From NCBI GenBank assembly GCA_965277735.1, contig CBDIDO010000003.1, positions 2,728,001-2,792,000 of the forward strand: 64,000 bases of DNA, given 5' to 3'. Of the stretch, positions 1 to 13,998 are shown one piece after another (position 1 is the stretch's first letter; each line of letters begins with the position of its first letter). Under the pieces are notes generated by a model that did not search any database, had not been told where the DNA came from, and saw nothing but the letters and a program-made list of their open reading frames with translations. This stretch comes from RH-AL1 sp965277735 (lineage in GTDB: Bacteria; Pseudomonadota; Alphaproteobacteria; Rhizobiales; Beijerinckiaceae). The position numbers were made by a program, and so were the translations under genes.

Positions 1-1
1 C

Positions 2-301
2 GACGACCTCCTGGGCCACAAGCTGAAGGTTCTGCTGCAGAGGGTCGAGGCGAAAGACTACCGCGACATCGCGGCGATGCTCGCCACCGGGATGGACCTC
101 ACACGGGGCCTCGGCGCCGCGATGGCCCTCTTTCCCAACCTGCCACCCGGCGAGGCGGTCAAAGCGCTCGTCTACTTCGGCGATGGGGACCTCGCAAAGG
201 TGTCGGACGCGGAGCGCGCGATCCTCGTTGCGAGCGCGGAAGCGATAGGGAAACCAACGCCGCTGCCGATCCTCTCGACATCGTTGGACATGTCCTCATA
301 G
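2..301 (+). CDS. C-terminal part of a nucleotidyltransferase AbiEii/AbiGii toxin-family protein (5' end outside window)
   Basis: The reading frame is open from the left edge and ends at TAG 299-301, giving about 99 residues. It begins with a stretch (LLGHKLKVLLQRVEAKDY, then RDIAAML) typical of the C-terminal half of AbiEii-type nucleotidyltransferases, where 'K-KVLLQR-EAKDY-DIA' follows the catalytic domain. The family acts as the toxin of type IV-like toxin-antitoxin pairs, or as stand-alone nucleotidyltransferases. The catalytic GS-x-D motif and any antitoxin partner would lie upstream and cannot be seen, so activity cannot be judged. A decayed PIN toxin lies on the other side of mfd. Confidence 0.6.
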   Translation, partial: DDLLGHKLKVLLQRVEAKDYRDIAAMLATGMDLTRGLGAAMALFPNLPPGEAVKALVYFGDGDLAKVSDAERAILVASAEAIGKPTPLPILSTSLDMSS

Positions 302-340
302 GTCACGACAACAAATTGCCGCGCTCGACATTCGTCGGCC

Positions 341-3901
<3,561 letters not shown>

Positions 3902-3995
3902 GCGAGTTCGCCGCTAGGAGGCGCTACCCTTTACAGATGGGCCGGTAGGGATCAGCATCCGTGATGAAGGTGGCTGAGATGGACCGAGAGCCTAA

Positions 3996-4171
3996 GCTTG
4001 TCGATGTTTCGGAGCTTGCAGCGAGCTGGCCGTGCTGGAGCCGCTTCACCGTGATCCAGCCGATCGGTTCTTGATCGCGACAGCCCGGTTTTGTCAGTGC
4101 CGATTGTCACGCGCGACAAGCTGATCCTCGGCTACGTGGCGCAGGGTCACGTCGATGCCATAGGCTGCTGA
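3996..4171 (+). pseudogene. Decayed VapC-type PIN-domain toxin, C-terminal remnant with a frameshift
   Basis: Two adjacent frames carry successive pieces of a PIN-domain C-terminus. From 3996 to 4121 one frame reads ...HRDPADRFLIATAR (codons 4047-4088), the hallmark acidic motif of VapC-like ribonucleases, then runs into a stop at 4122. From 4097 another frame continues with VPIVTRDKLILGY and ends HVDAIGC at TGA 4169-4171, which is the usual tail of such proteins. The N-terminal half with the first catalytic Asp is absent, so the product cannot be an active toxin. A 36-codon ORF overlapping the region (3964-4074) is judged accidental. Confidence 0.6.
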
Positions 4172-4185
4172 GATCGGTGAGCGGG

Positions 4186-6180
<1,995 letters not shown>

Positions 6181-6353
6181 GGCCACCCTTTCCGGGCCGT
6201 GTGTTAGGCGGATCGTCCCCCTGGAACAAGGGGCCTCTCCCTTCGACAGGGCCCGGCTTGCTCGCGCGCGCCGCCGGCTGGTATGGCGGGGCAGCGCGGC
6301 GCGCCGCCGCGTGCTTCGGCGACGGCCGCCGGCGGCGCCTGCAGGGACGCTTC

Positions 6354-7391
6354 ATGCTCTTCAGCATCGACTACGATCACGGCGCGGAACTCAGCCTCTA
6401 CGTGGTGCCGGATTCGGGCGGCGGCACACCGGCGCTCCGCATCCTCAACGACGGCGTCGAGCTCATGGTCCTCTCGTCGAACGAGGATCGCCCCGAGTTG
6501 ATCGGCGCCGGTCGCCATTCGACCGGCAAGTGCGGCTTCGTTGTCAACGAATCCGTGCTGCCGGGCGTCACCGGGATGCAGGGTCTCGATTTCATCGAAG
6601 CCGAGACGGGTCTCTCCATCTATCGCCGGCCGCGACCGAGCTTCGTGCAGGAGAAGATCTTCCGGCTCGAGACGCATCTCCTGCCGCTTTGGCGCATCGA
6701 CGATGCGGTCAAGGATCGCTTCCAATATTGGTATCGCGGCATCGACCGGCGCGGCTACGAGACCTCGCAGCAGGTCTTCTGCATCGCCGACCTCAAGTCC
6801 GCCTATATCTCGGGCCGGCTGTTCATCAAGTCGGTCGAATATTATCTCAACACCGGCTTCAAATCGATCGCGCTGTTCCGCGACCCGTATGAGGAGCTGG
6901 CCGAGCGGCTGATCATCCTCAAGAACGTGACGCCGAAGACGAAGGAGCTGCTCGGTCCGCGCGACAGTTTCACTTTCGAGCCGGTGATGGATTTCCTCGC
7001 CGAGGAGGTGCCCGAGCTCGAGGAGGAGCCGCTGCGGCGCATGTTCAAGCGCGCGCCGCAGGAGGTGCTGGCGCCCTTGACGAACCCGCTCGTGCGCCAG
7101 CTGTCCTGCTCGAACCCGGACGAAATGCCGAAGAAGACGGCGATCGCGCAATCGCTGCTGGCGCTTTCCTCCTTCGAGGTCGTGAGCCTGCGTTCGGACG
7201 CGACGCATTTCACGGAGGCGCTGTGCGAGATGCTCGGCCTGCCCCCCGGCTCGATCCCGGTGATGAACGAGTTCGGCCGGGTGAGAGAGTTGGCGCAGAA
7301 GCTCAAGGCCATCCACGAGGTCGAAGGCGTCATCGACTACGACATGAACATCTTCGAGCAGACCACGCACGCGTTCGGCTCGATCACGTAG
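6354..7391 (+). CDS. Uncharacterised protein, possibly a sulfotransferase-like fold
   Basis: 345 residues from ATG 6354, which has AGGGA about seven bases upstream. The frame is open further upstream, but that stretch looks like noise. I do not recognise a named family. The N-terminal part is beta-rich and could be a small sandwich domain (IDYDHGAELSLYVVP). The middle contains ADLKSAYISGRLFIKS followed by IALFRDPYEELAERL. The 'RDPYEEL' pattern recalls the 3'-phosphate loop of sulfotransferases, but no clean PAPS P-loop is visible. No signal peptide or membrane helix is seen. It lies on the opposite strand between pccA and pccB, so it is not in their operon. Codon use matches its neighbours. 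Confidence 0.6.
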   Translation: MLFSIDYDHGAELSLYVVPDSGGGTPALRILNDGVELMVLSSNEDRPELIGAGRHSTGKCGFVVNESVLPGVTGMQGLDFIEAETGLSIYRRPRPSFVQEKIFRLETHLLPLWRIDDAVKDRFQYWYRGIDRRGYETSQQVFCIADLKSAYISGRLFIKSVEYYLNTGFKSIALFRDPYEELAERLIILKNVTPKTKELLGPRDSFTFEPVMDFLAEEVPELEEEPLRRMFKRAPQEVLAPLTNPLVRQLSCSNPDEMPKKTAIAQSLLALSSFEVVSLRSDATHFTEALCEMLGLPPGSIPVMNEFGRVRELAQKLKAIHEVEGVIDYDMNIFEQTTHAFGSIT

Positions 7392-7413
7392 GCGGTCTAA
7401 CGCACTTCCCGCA

Positions 7414-8943
7414 CTACAGCGGGATGTTGTCGTGCTTCTTCCAGGGGTTCTCGAGCGTCTTGTTGCGCAGCATCGCTAGACCCCGCGCGATGCGCCGGCG
7501 CGTCGTCGCCGGCATGATGACCTCGTCGATGTAGCCGCGTTCCGCAGCGACGAACGGGGACAGGAAATTGTCCTCGTATTCCTTCGTCTTCGCCGCGATC
7601 TTGTCGGCGTCCTTGATGTCGGCGCGAAAGATGATCTCGACCGCACCCTTGGCGCCCATCACCGCGATCTGCGCAGTCGGCCACGCGAAGTTGAGGTCGC
7701 CGCGCAGGTGCTTCGACGCCATCACGTCGTAGGCGCCGCCGAAGGCCTTGCGCGTGATTAGCGTGACCTTCGGCACCGTCGCCTCGGCGAAGGCAAAGAG
7801 CAACTTGGCGCCGTGCTTGATGAGGCCGCCGTACTCCTGTGACACGCCCGGCAGAAAGCCCGGCACGTCGACCAGGGTGACGATCGGGATCGAGAAGCAA
7901 TCGCAGAAGCGCACGAAGCGCGCGCCCTTGCGCGAGGCATCCGAGTCGAGCACCCCAGCCAGCACGGCCGGCTGGTTGGCGATGAATCCAACCGTGCGGC
8001 CCTCGACGCGGCCGAAGCCGACGACGATGTTCTTGGCGTGCGCCTCCTGGATCTCGAAGAAGTCGCCGTCGTCGGCGATCTTGGCGATCAGCTCCTTGAT
8101 GTCGTAGGGCATGTTCGCGTTGTCGGGGACGAGCGTGTCGAGCGACGTATCGTCCGCCTCCGCAAGCGGCGCCGGCCATTGCGGCGACGGCGCGACGTTC
8201 GAGGCCGGCAGGAAATCGACGAGCCGGCGCACCTGCAGCAGCGCCTCGACGTCGTTCTCGTAGGCGCGATCGGCCACCGAGCTCTTGACGGTATGGATCG
8301 AGGCGCCGCCGAGCTCCTCCGCCGTCACCGTCTCGTTCGTCACCGTCTTCACGACGTCCGGGCCGGTGACGAACATGTAGCTCGTGCCCTTCACCATGAA
8401 GATGAAGTCGGTCATCGCCGGCGAATAGACGTCGCCACCCGCGCACGGCCCCATGATCACCGAGATCTGCGGGATGACGCCCGAGGCCAGCACGTTGCGC
8501 TGGAACACCTCGCCGTAGCCGCCGAGCGCTGCCACGCCCTCCTGGATCCGCGCGCCGCCGGCATCGAAGAGCCCGATGATCGGCGCGCGGTTGCGCAGCG
8601 CCATGTCCTGGATCTTCATGATCTTTTGCGCGTGCGTCTCGGACAGGGAACCGCCGAAGACGGTGAAATCCTTGGCGAAGACGAACACGCTGCGCCCCGA
8701 GATCGTCCCCCAGCCGGTGACCACGCCATCGCCCGGGATCTTCTGCGCCGCCATGCCGAAATCGACCGCGCGGTGCTGCACGAACATGTCGAATTCCTCG
8801 AACGAGCCCTCGTCGAGGAGCAGCTCGATGCGCTCGCGGGCGGTGAGCTTGCCCTTCTCGTGCTGCGCCGCGACGCGGCGCTCTCCGCCGCCGGCTTCGG
8901 CCTCGGCACGGCGTTCGGCGAGGCGGGCGAGCATGGTTGTCAC
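7414..8943 (-). CDS. pccB: Propionyl-CoA carboxylase, carboxyltransferase beta subunit
   Basis: A 509-residue carboxyltransferase that moves the carboxyl group from biotin on PccA to propionyl-CoA or acetyl-CoA. It shows the family's two crotonase-like halves: the N-half with GDGVVTGWG and FDAGGARIQEG, and the C-half with FADVPGFLPG-like text (VDVPGFLPGVSQEYGG) and RKAFGGAYDVM. The GTG start at 8943 is chosen because GGAGG sits seven bases upstream. The ATG at 8934 is too far from that site. The much longer open frame upstream is a high-GC artefact overlapping the next gene. It ends at KKHDNIPL, as homologues do. Confidence 0.94.
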   Translation of the reverse strand: MTTMLARLAERRAEAEAGGGERRVAAQHEKGKLTARERIELLLDEGSFEEFDMFVQHRAVDFGMAAQKIPGDGVVTGWGTISGRSVFVFAKDFTVFGGSLSETHAQKIMKIQDMALRNRAPIIGLFDAGGARIQEGVAALGGYGEVFQRNVLASGVIPQISVIMGPCAGGDVYSPAMTDFIFMVKGTSYMFVTGPDVVKTVTNETVTAEELGGASIHTVKSSVADRAYENDVEALLQVRRLVDFLPASNVAPSPQWPAPLAEADDTSLDTLVPDNANMPYDIKELIAKIADDGDFFEIQEAHAKNIVVGFGRVEGRTVGFIANQPAVLAGVLDSDASRKGARFVRFCDCFSIPIVTLVDVPGFLPGVSQEYGGLIKHGAKLLFAFAEATVPKVTLITRKAFGGAYDVMASKHLRGDLNFAWPTAQIAVMGAKGAVEIIFRADIKDADKIAAKTKEYEDNFLSPFVAAERGYIDEVIMPATTRRRIARGLAMLRNKTLENPWKKHDNIPL

Positions 8944-9032
8944 GAAGGAGCCTCCTCGGGATTCACCTAAGGGCGCTACCGCAGATGTCGGATCAAGCCA
9001 ACCCTGCCCGGAACCACGTCCCGTGTCGCGGT

Positions 9033-9470
9033 TCACGCCGACCGCGACACCGCGATCGACGTCCCGAGATAGATGGCAGTGTTCAAGCCCATCAGGACAT
9101 AGGTCTGCATAGGCGGGTGATGCGCGGTGTAAAAGTAAGCGTAAGCGACACGAAACGCGCCGACGGCCTGGAGCAGCAGGCCGAGGATGCAGAAGGCGCC
9201 GGCGATCGCTGCGGCTCTCGGAAGCCTGGTCAACAGCATGAGACCGATCACGGCCCCCGCCGCCAGGAAGACTGCCGGCACGACGATCGACCACATCAGG
9301 AGCGAGATGTTCTTGAAGACGATCTGGCCGAAACGGGGGTAGCGCGACAAGGTCAACAGGAAGGTCGCGAGGAAAAGAGCGTGCAGGGCCGCCTGGAAGA
9401 GCAGCAGAACGCCCGCGACGATCAGGCCGCCCGAGGCAGGGGACGCTTTGACGATGGGCCCATTGCTCAT
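9033..9470 (-). CDS. Small integral membrane protein of unknown function
   Basis: About 145 residues starting at MSNGPIV, with an alternative ATG four codons upstream. Hydropathy by eye gives four membrane segments: LIVAGVLLLFQAALHALFLA, LLMWSIVVPAVFLAAGAVIG, AAIAGAFCILGLLLQAVG and a C-terminal VLMGLNTAIYLGTSIAV. The polar loop between segments 1 and 2 is LSRYPRFGQ. No family motif was recognised. It lies upstream of pccB on the same strand, 89 bases away, and divergently from ppc, so it could share a promoter region with either. No catalytic residues are evident. Confidence 0.65.
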   Translation of the reverse strand: MSNGPIVKASPASGGLIVAGVLLLFQAALHALFLATFLLTLSRYPRFGQIVFKNISLLMWSIVVPAVFLAAGAVIGLMLLTRLPRAAAIAGAFCILGLLLQAVGAFRVAYAYFYTAHHPPMQTYVLMGLNTAIYLGTSIAVSRSA

Positions 9471-9641
9471 GCCCGCGATCATAGACGCGGCAGCCTGCCG
9501 AGGCGACCAGCAACGAGGCGGCCGCCCTGCCCATCAATTAATCTATTGCCGCCTCATGGTTTTCTTTGAGCGGCCCAGCCTTGGCGGCGGGCATCCTCCA
9601 CCTATAGACATAGGACATCGATCCCCGCGGGAGCCGCACCC

Positions 9642-12404
9642 TTGGCCAAATCCGAACACGCCGAATTCGCCGAGTTCCAGCAGTTCGCCGACAAGGACGG
9701 GCCGCTGAAGGACGATATCCGCCTGCTCGGCGCGATCCTCGGCGACACGATCCGCGACCAGGAAGGCGCGGACATCTACGACATCGTCGAGCAGATCCGG
9801 CAGAACTCGGTGCGCTTCCACCGTGATCGCGGCGCCAAGGATGCGAAAGCCCTGCACGACATCCTCGGCTCGCTGTCGCCGCGCCAGGCGGCGCTCGTCG
9901 TGCGCTCGTTCTCCTATTTCTCGCACCTCGCCAACATCGCCGAGGATGCCCACCACCGCCGCCGCACCCGCGCGCATGCCATCGCCGGATCGCAGCCGCG
10001 CGCCGGCACGATCCGCCGCGCGCTCGACGACGCGAAAGAGGCCGGCATCACCAAGGGCGAGCTGCAGGAGTTCTTCGAGCACGCCTTCATCTCGCCGGTC
10101 CTGACAGCGCATCCGACCGAGGTGCGCCGCCGCTCGACGCAGACCTGGGAGATGGCGGTCTCGCGCCGGCTCGACCTGTTCAACGGGCGCGACTTCACCG
10201 ACGACGAGCGCGACCAGATCAAGCAGGCGATCTACGAGGCGGTGCTGTCGCTCTGGCAGACGAGCCTGTTGCGCCGCCGCAAGCTTACCGTCGTCGACGA
10301 GGTCGCCAACGGGCTCACTTATTACGATTACTCGCTGCTCTCCGAGATCCCGCTCGTCTACCAGACGGTCGAGAAGGAGATGAACGCTTTTGCCTCGAAC
10401 GAGGAGACCAAGCCCATCCCGTCGTTCCTGCGGCTCGGCAGCTGGATCGGCGGCGACCGCGACGGCAATCCCTTCGTCACCGCGGACGTGCTCGAGACCA
10501 CCGCGCGCATGCACGGCGCCAAGGTCATCCGCCACTACCGCGAGGAATGCCTCAACCTGCGCAAGGAGCTGACGCTCTCCGACAATATCGTTCGCCACAA
10601 CACCGATCTGCAGGCGCTCGCCGATCAGGGCAACGACGGCAGCGAGGCGCAGCAGAACGAGGCCTACCGGCGCGCGCTGAACGGGATCGCCAAGCGGCTG
10701 ACCGCGACGCTGCGCGTGTTCGAGAACGGCAAGACGAACGGCGACAAGTCCTATGCCGCGCCGGCCGAGTTCAAGACCGACATCGAGGCGATCCGGCAGT
10801 CGCTGGTCGACAACGGATCCGGCATCCTCGCGCGCGGGCGCCTGAAGCGCCTGTTGCGCTCGATCGATTGCTTCGGCTTCCATCTCGCCTCGATCGACCT
10901 GCGCCAGAACTCGGCCATCCACGAGCGCACGATCGCCGAGCTGCTCGAGACCGTGGCGCCAGGCACCGACTATCTCGCGCAGGACGAAGCCAAGCGCGTC
11001 GCCATCCTCGAGAAGGAGCTCGACACGGCGCGTCCGCTCTTCTCGCCCTTCATCACATATTCCGAGGAGACCGAGACCGAGCTCGGGGTCTTCCGCATGG
11101 CGGTGACGGCGCAGAAGCAGTACGGCCACAAGATCATCCACACCGCCATCATCTCGATGGCGGAATCGGTCTCCGACCTGCTCGAGCTTGCGGTGCTCTT
11201 GAAGGAGGTCGGCCTCGTCGATCGCGAGGGCCATTCGGCGGTCAATCTCGTGCCGCTGTTCGAGACGATCGACGATCTGCGTGCCTGCGCCGGCATCATG
11301 GAGGCGGTGTTCAAGAACCGCCATCTCGCCAAGATCATCGCCTCGCGCGGCAGCACGCAGGAGGTGATGCTCGGCTATTCGGATTCCAACAAGGACGGCG
11401 GCTTCGTCACCTCCGGCTGGGAGCTCTACAAGGCCGAGACGGCGCTGATCGAGGTCTTCAAGTCTGCCGGCATCGGCATGCGGCTCTTCCACGGCCGCGG
11501 CGGCTCTGTCGGGCGCGGCGGCGGTCCGTCCTACGACGCGATCCTGGCGCAGCCTGCAGGCGCCGTCGACGGGCAGATCAGAATCACCGAGCAAGGCGAG
11601 ATCATCTCGTCGAAATATGCCAACAAGGACACCTGCCGGCGCAACCTCAACATCATCGTCGCCGCGACGCTCGAAGCCTCGCTGATCGACTCGAAGCTTC
11701 CGCCTCCGCCCGACCGCTATCGCGAGGCGATGGACGAAATCTCGCTGCTCGCCTTCAAGGCCTACCGCAAGCTCGTCTACGAGACCGATGGCTTCGAGGA
11801 TTATTTCTGGGGCTCGACGGTGATCAACGAGATCGCCACGCTGAACCTCGGCTCGCGCCCCGCCTCGCGCAAGAAGACGCGCAAGGTCGAGGACCTGCGC
11901 GCGATCCCCTGGGTGTTCTCCTGGGCGCAATGCCGGGTGATGCTGCCAGGCTGGTACGGCTTCGGCACGGCGGTCGATGAATGGCTGAAAGCGGGCGGCA
12001 AGCTGGAGCTGCTGCAGGAGATGCGGCACGAGTGGGGGTTCTTCCGCACCCAGCTCGCCAACATGGACATGGTGCTGGCCAAGGCGAGCCTCGCCGTCGC
12101 CTCGCGCTACGCCGACCTCGTCGAGGACGAGGCGCTGCGCAAGAAGATCTTCTCCGAGATCACCCGCGAGTACGACCTCACGGTCAAGCAGCTCTTCGCG
12201 ATCATGGAGCAGGACCGCCTGCTCGCCTCGAACCCGCTGCTCGAGCGCTCGATCAACAACCGCTTCCCCTACCTCGACCCAATGAACCACGTGCAGGTCG
12301 AGCTCTTGCGGATGCTGCGCGCCGACGCCGAGGACGACGAGGTGCGCAACGGCGTCCACCTCTCGATCAACGGCATCGCCGCGGGGCTGCGCAACAGCGG
12401 CTAG
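9642..12404 (+). CDS. ppc: Phosphoenolpyruvate carboxylase
   Basis: At 920 residues this has the full length of bacterial PEP carboxylase, the anaplerotic enzyme that makes oxaloacetate from PEP and bicarbonate. Family motifs are in place: VLTAHPTEVRRRS near residue 155 (catalytic His), GSWIGGDRDGNPFVT near 267, LGYSDSNKDGGF near 578, the glycine loop FHGRGGSVGRGGGP near 620, and a C-terminus ending NSG. The start is read as TTG 9642 (LAKSEHAEF) because no ATG or GTG fits the expected N-terminus. A terminator-like hairpin follows at 12421-12445. With pccAB it points to active C3/C4 interconversion. Confidence 0.96.
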   Translation: MAKSEHAEFAEFQQFADKDGPLKDDIRLLGAILGDTIRDQEGADIYDIVEQIRQNSVRFHRDRGAKDAKALHDILGSLSPRQAALVVRSFSYFSHLANIAEDAHHRRRTRAHAIAGSQPRAGTIRRALDDAKEAGITKGELQEFFEHAFISPVLTAHPTEVRRRSTQTWEMAVSRRLDLFNGRDFTDDERDQIKQAIYEAVLSLWQTSLLRRRKLTVVDEVANGLTYYDYSLLSEIPLVYQTVEKEMNAFASNEETKPIPSFLRLGSWIGGDRDGNPFVTADVLETTARMHGAKVIRHYREECLNLRKELTLSDNIVRHNTDLQALADQGNDGSEAQQNEAYRRALNGIAKRLTATLRVFENGKTNGDKSYAAPAEFKTDIEAIRQSLVDNGSGILARGRLKRLLRSIDCFGFHLASIDLRQNSAIHERTIAELLETVAPGTDYLAQDEAKRVAILEKELDTARPLFSPFITYSEETETELGVFRMAVTAQKQYGHKIIHTAIISMAESVSDLLELAVLLKEVGLVDREGHSAVNLVPLFETIDDLRACAGIMEAVFKNRHLAKIIASRGSTQEVMLGYSDSNKDGGFVTSGWELYKAETALIEVFKSAGIGMRLFHGRGGSVGRGGGPSYDAILAQPAGAVDGQIRITEQGEIISSKYANKDTCRRNLNIIVAATLEASLIDSKLPPPPDRYREAMDEISLLAFKAYRKLVYETDGFEDYFWGSTVINEIATLNLGSRPASRKKTRKVEDLRAIPWVFSWAQCRVMLPGWYGFGTAVDEWLKAGGKLELLQEMRHEWGFFRTQLANMDMVLAKASLAVASRYADLVEDEALRKKIFSEITREYDLTVKQLFAIMEQDRLLASNPLLERSINNRFPYLDPMNHVQVELLRMLRADAEDDEVRNGVHLSINGIAAGLRNSG

Positions 12405-12420
12405 CGCGAGGCCAAATGAA

Positions 12421-12445
12421 AATGCCCGGCACAAGGCCGGGCATT
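12421..12445 (-). terminator. Rho-independent terminator between ppc and a small exported-protein gene
   Basis: Ten-base perfect inverted repeat AATGCCCGGC / GCCGGGCATT around a five-base loop. Read on the minus strand it is followed by a short T run (TTTTC), so it best terminates the minus-strand gene 12473-12784. It sits 16 bases past the ppc stop and probably also acts on ppc. Confidence 0.7.
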
Positions 12446-12472
12446 GCCGTCATCAAGTGATGGCTGGCGGCC

Positions 12473-12784
12473 TCAGTAGTTCGGGCGGCAGGCGCGGCCG
12501 GCCGGGCCGAGGTGGTAGCCCTCGGGGCAGACGGCGTAGCCGGCGGGACCGGGGGCCGGATAGCCATAGGCCGGCGCGGGATAGACCGGGCGCGGCGCGA
12601 CGGCGGAGGCGACGGCAGCGCCCGTGATGGCGCCGGCGACGACGCCGGCGGCGACCGCGGGACCACCCCAGCCCCAACCGCAGCCCCAGCGGCACCAGGC
12701 GGCGGCCGGGCTCGTGGAGGCCGCAGTGGTGGCGGCGAGCGTCAGGGCGACCGTGGCCACCGACAGATATTTGTTAAGCGTCAT
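12473..12784 (-). CDS. Small exported Gly/Tyr/Pro-rich protein with C-terminal CPxGYHxGPxGRAC motif
   Basis: 103 residues starting with a clear Sec signal peptide (MTLNKYLSVATVALTLAATT, cleavage near PAAA). The mature part begins WCRWGCGWGWGG, continues with an Ala/Gly-rich stretch that could insert in or lie along a membrane, then a Pro/Tyr segment (PAPAYGYPAPG), and ends CPEGYHLGPAGRACRPNY. It is preceded by GAGGGGGAC and followed by its own terminator. A related gene lies next to it at 12981-13289 with the same architecture, suggesting tandem duplication. Similar short proteins are common in Hyphomicrobiales, and none has a function known to me. Confidence 0.75.
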   Translation of the reverse strand: MTLNKYLSVATVALTLAATTAASTSPAAAWCRWGCGWGWGGPAVAAGVVAGAITGAAVASAVAPRPVYPAPAYGYPAPGPAGYAVCPEGYHLGPAGRACRPNY

Positions 12785-12931
12785 TGAACGTCCCCCTCGA
12801 AAGTCTTGCTTCGTGGCAAAAGAGAAACTGTCGCGAATGTCTTAAGAGGGGCTTAAGCAATCGAGGCCGGAAAAAGGCGTCTGCACAATGCAGGTGTCCG
12901 CTAATCAAGAACACGTGACCCAGACGCAAAA

Positions 12932-12957
12932 GGACGCCGGCCCAAAGGCCGGCGTCC
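12932..12957 (-). terminator. Rho-independent terminator downstream of the second small exported-protein gene
   Basis: Eleven-base perfect stem GGACGCCGGCC / GGCCGGCGTCC with a four-base loop. On the minus strand it is followed by CTTTTGCG. It lies about 25 bases after the stop of gene 12981-13289. Confidence 0.75.
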
Positions 12958-12980
12958 CATGCAAAGTCGCGGATCGAGGC

Positions 12981-13289
12981 TCAGTTGGCGTAGCAGGCGC
13001 GACCGCCCGGACCCCAATGGTAGCCGGGGGGGCACGCGTAATAACCACCCGGACGGCCATAGCCGTACCCGTAGCCATAAGGCCGCGGACCGCCCGCGAC
13101 GGCCGCTGCGGTACCGACCGCAGCGCCGGCGATCACGCCAGCTACGACCGCGCCGGGGCCCCAGCCGTAGCCACGCCAGCCGCCGCAACGAAAGCGACAC
13201 CAGGCGTCTGCCGGCTGCACGGTCGCAGCCGTCGTTCCGACCAGGGTCAACGCGATTACGGCTGCAGTTCCGAAACTCCTGAGATTCAT
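12981..13289 (-). CDS. Small exported Gly/Tyr-rich protein, paralogue of the gene at 12473-12784
   Basis: 102 residues beginning MNLRSFGTAAVIALTLVGTT (signal peptide, cleavage near PADA). The mature protein starts WCRFRCGGWRGYGWGPG, has an Ala/Val/Gly segment, a run of Tyr-Gly repeats (PYGYGYGYGRPGG) and ends CPPGYHWGPGGRACYAN. The order of motifs and the paired cysteines match the neighbouring gene, so the two are paralogues. The ATG at 13289 has GGGGAAA eight bases before it. The longer frame upstream lacks signal-peptide character. Each gene has its own terminator, so they are transcribed separately. Function is unknown, with an envelope or matrix role inferred only from export and composition. 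Confidence 0.75.
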   Translation of the reverse strand: MNLRSFGTAAVIALTLVGTTAATVQPADAWCRFRCGGWRGYGWGPGAVVAGVIAGAAVGTAAAVAGGPRPYGYGYGYGRPGGYYACPPGYHWGPGGRACYAN

Positions 13290-13487
13290 GTGGTTTCCCC
13301 TTGTCAAAAGCTTGAGTGGGCTCATCGAAGCGGCCATTTGCGCTGTTTCTGCGGCCGAGCTTTTCGGCACAGGGTCGTACGACTACGTCGCCAACGCATG
13401 GCCGACTTGGTGTCAACGCATCACGCAAGACAACCCTATTGCCCCCGTCCGGGTTCAAGGGGCGAAGTCCAATGAGGATCAAAGCGC

Positions 13488-13973
13488 TTGCCGAACGAGA
13501 TGGTGATCCTGGTCGACGCCGATGCCTGCCCGGTGAAGGATGAGGTGTATCGCGTCGCGGCGCGTCACGGACTCCATGTGGCCATCGTCGCCAACGCGCC
13601 GATCGCCGTCCCGCGTGACCCGTCGATCCGCCGCGTGCATGTCGCCGAGGGCCCCGACGTCGCCGACGACTGGATCGCCGCCCGCGCGGGGTCCGGCACC
13701 ATCGTCGTCACCGCGGACATCCCGCTCGCCGCCCGCTGCGTGAAGGCCGGCGCCAGCGTGATCGCGCCGAACGGCCGGATGCACAGCGACGCCTCGATCG
13801 GCGCCACGCTGGCGACGCGCAATCTCATGGATTCGCTGCGCTCGGCGGGCGAGGTGACGGGCGGGCCGCCGCCGTTCGCTCCGCGCGACCGCTCCGCTTT
13901 CCTTTCTGCGCTCGACCTCGCGATCCAGCGGCTGAAGCGGCAGGGGTTTGTGCCGGGCCCCCTGCCCGCCTAA
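13488..13973 (+). CDS. YaiI/YqxD family protein (DUF188, UPF0178)
   Basis: 161 residues with the family signature: ILVDADACPVKDEVYRVA near the N-terminus, PDVADDWIA in the middle, and VTADIPLAARCVKAGA followed by APNGRMHS. The conserved Asp residues and the DADACPVK motif suggest a PIN-like nuclease fold, but no biochemical role is established to my knowledge. TTG 13488 has GAGGA nine bases upstream, and ATG 13500 (MVILVDAD) is an equally credible start. It is alone on its strand, and its neighbours give no functional clue. Confidence 0.88.
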   Translation: MPNEMVILVDADACPVKDEVYRVAARHGLHVAIVANAPIAVPRDPSIRRVHVAEGPDVADDWIAARAGSGTIVVTADIPLAARCVKAGASVIAPNGRMHSDASIGATLATRNLMDSLRSAGEVTGGPPPFAPRDRSAFLSALDLAIQRLKRQGFVPGPLPA

Positions 13974-13998
13974 CGGGCGGCCGATCGCTCGTGATCCA

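Noticed and set aside
3964..4074. 36-codon ORF after mfd
   Set aside because: It overlaps the decayed VapC remnant in a different frame and has no family likeness or ribosome site.
8944..9537. N-terminal extension of pccB by about 200 codons
   Set aside because: The extension runs antisense-like through a separate membrane-protein gene, and a well-spaced ribosome site supports the GTG at 8943.
9543..12434. 963-codon open frame antisense to ppc
   Set aside because: A high-GC shadow: the plus strand encodes complete PEP carboxylase with all motifs, and the antisense product is Arg/Leu/Asp-rich without any family feature.
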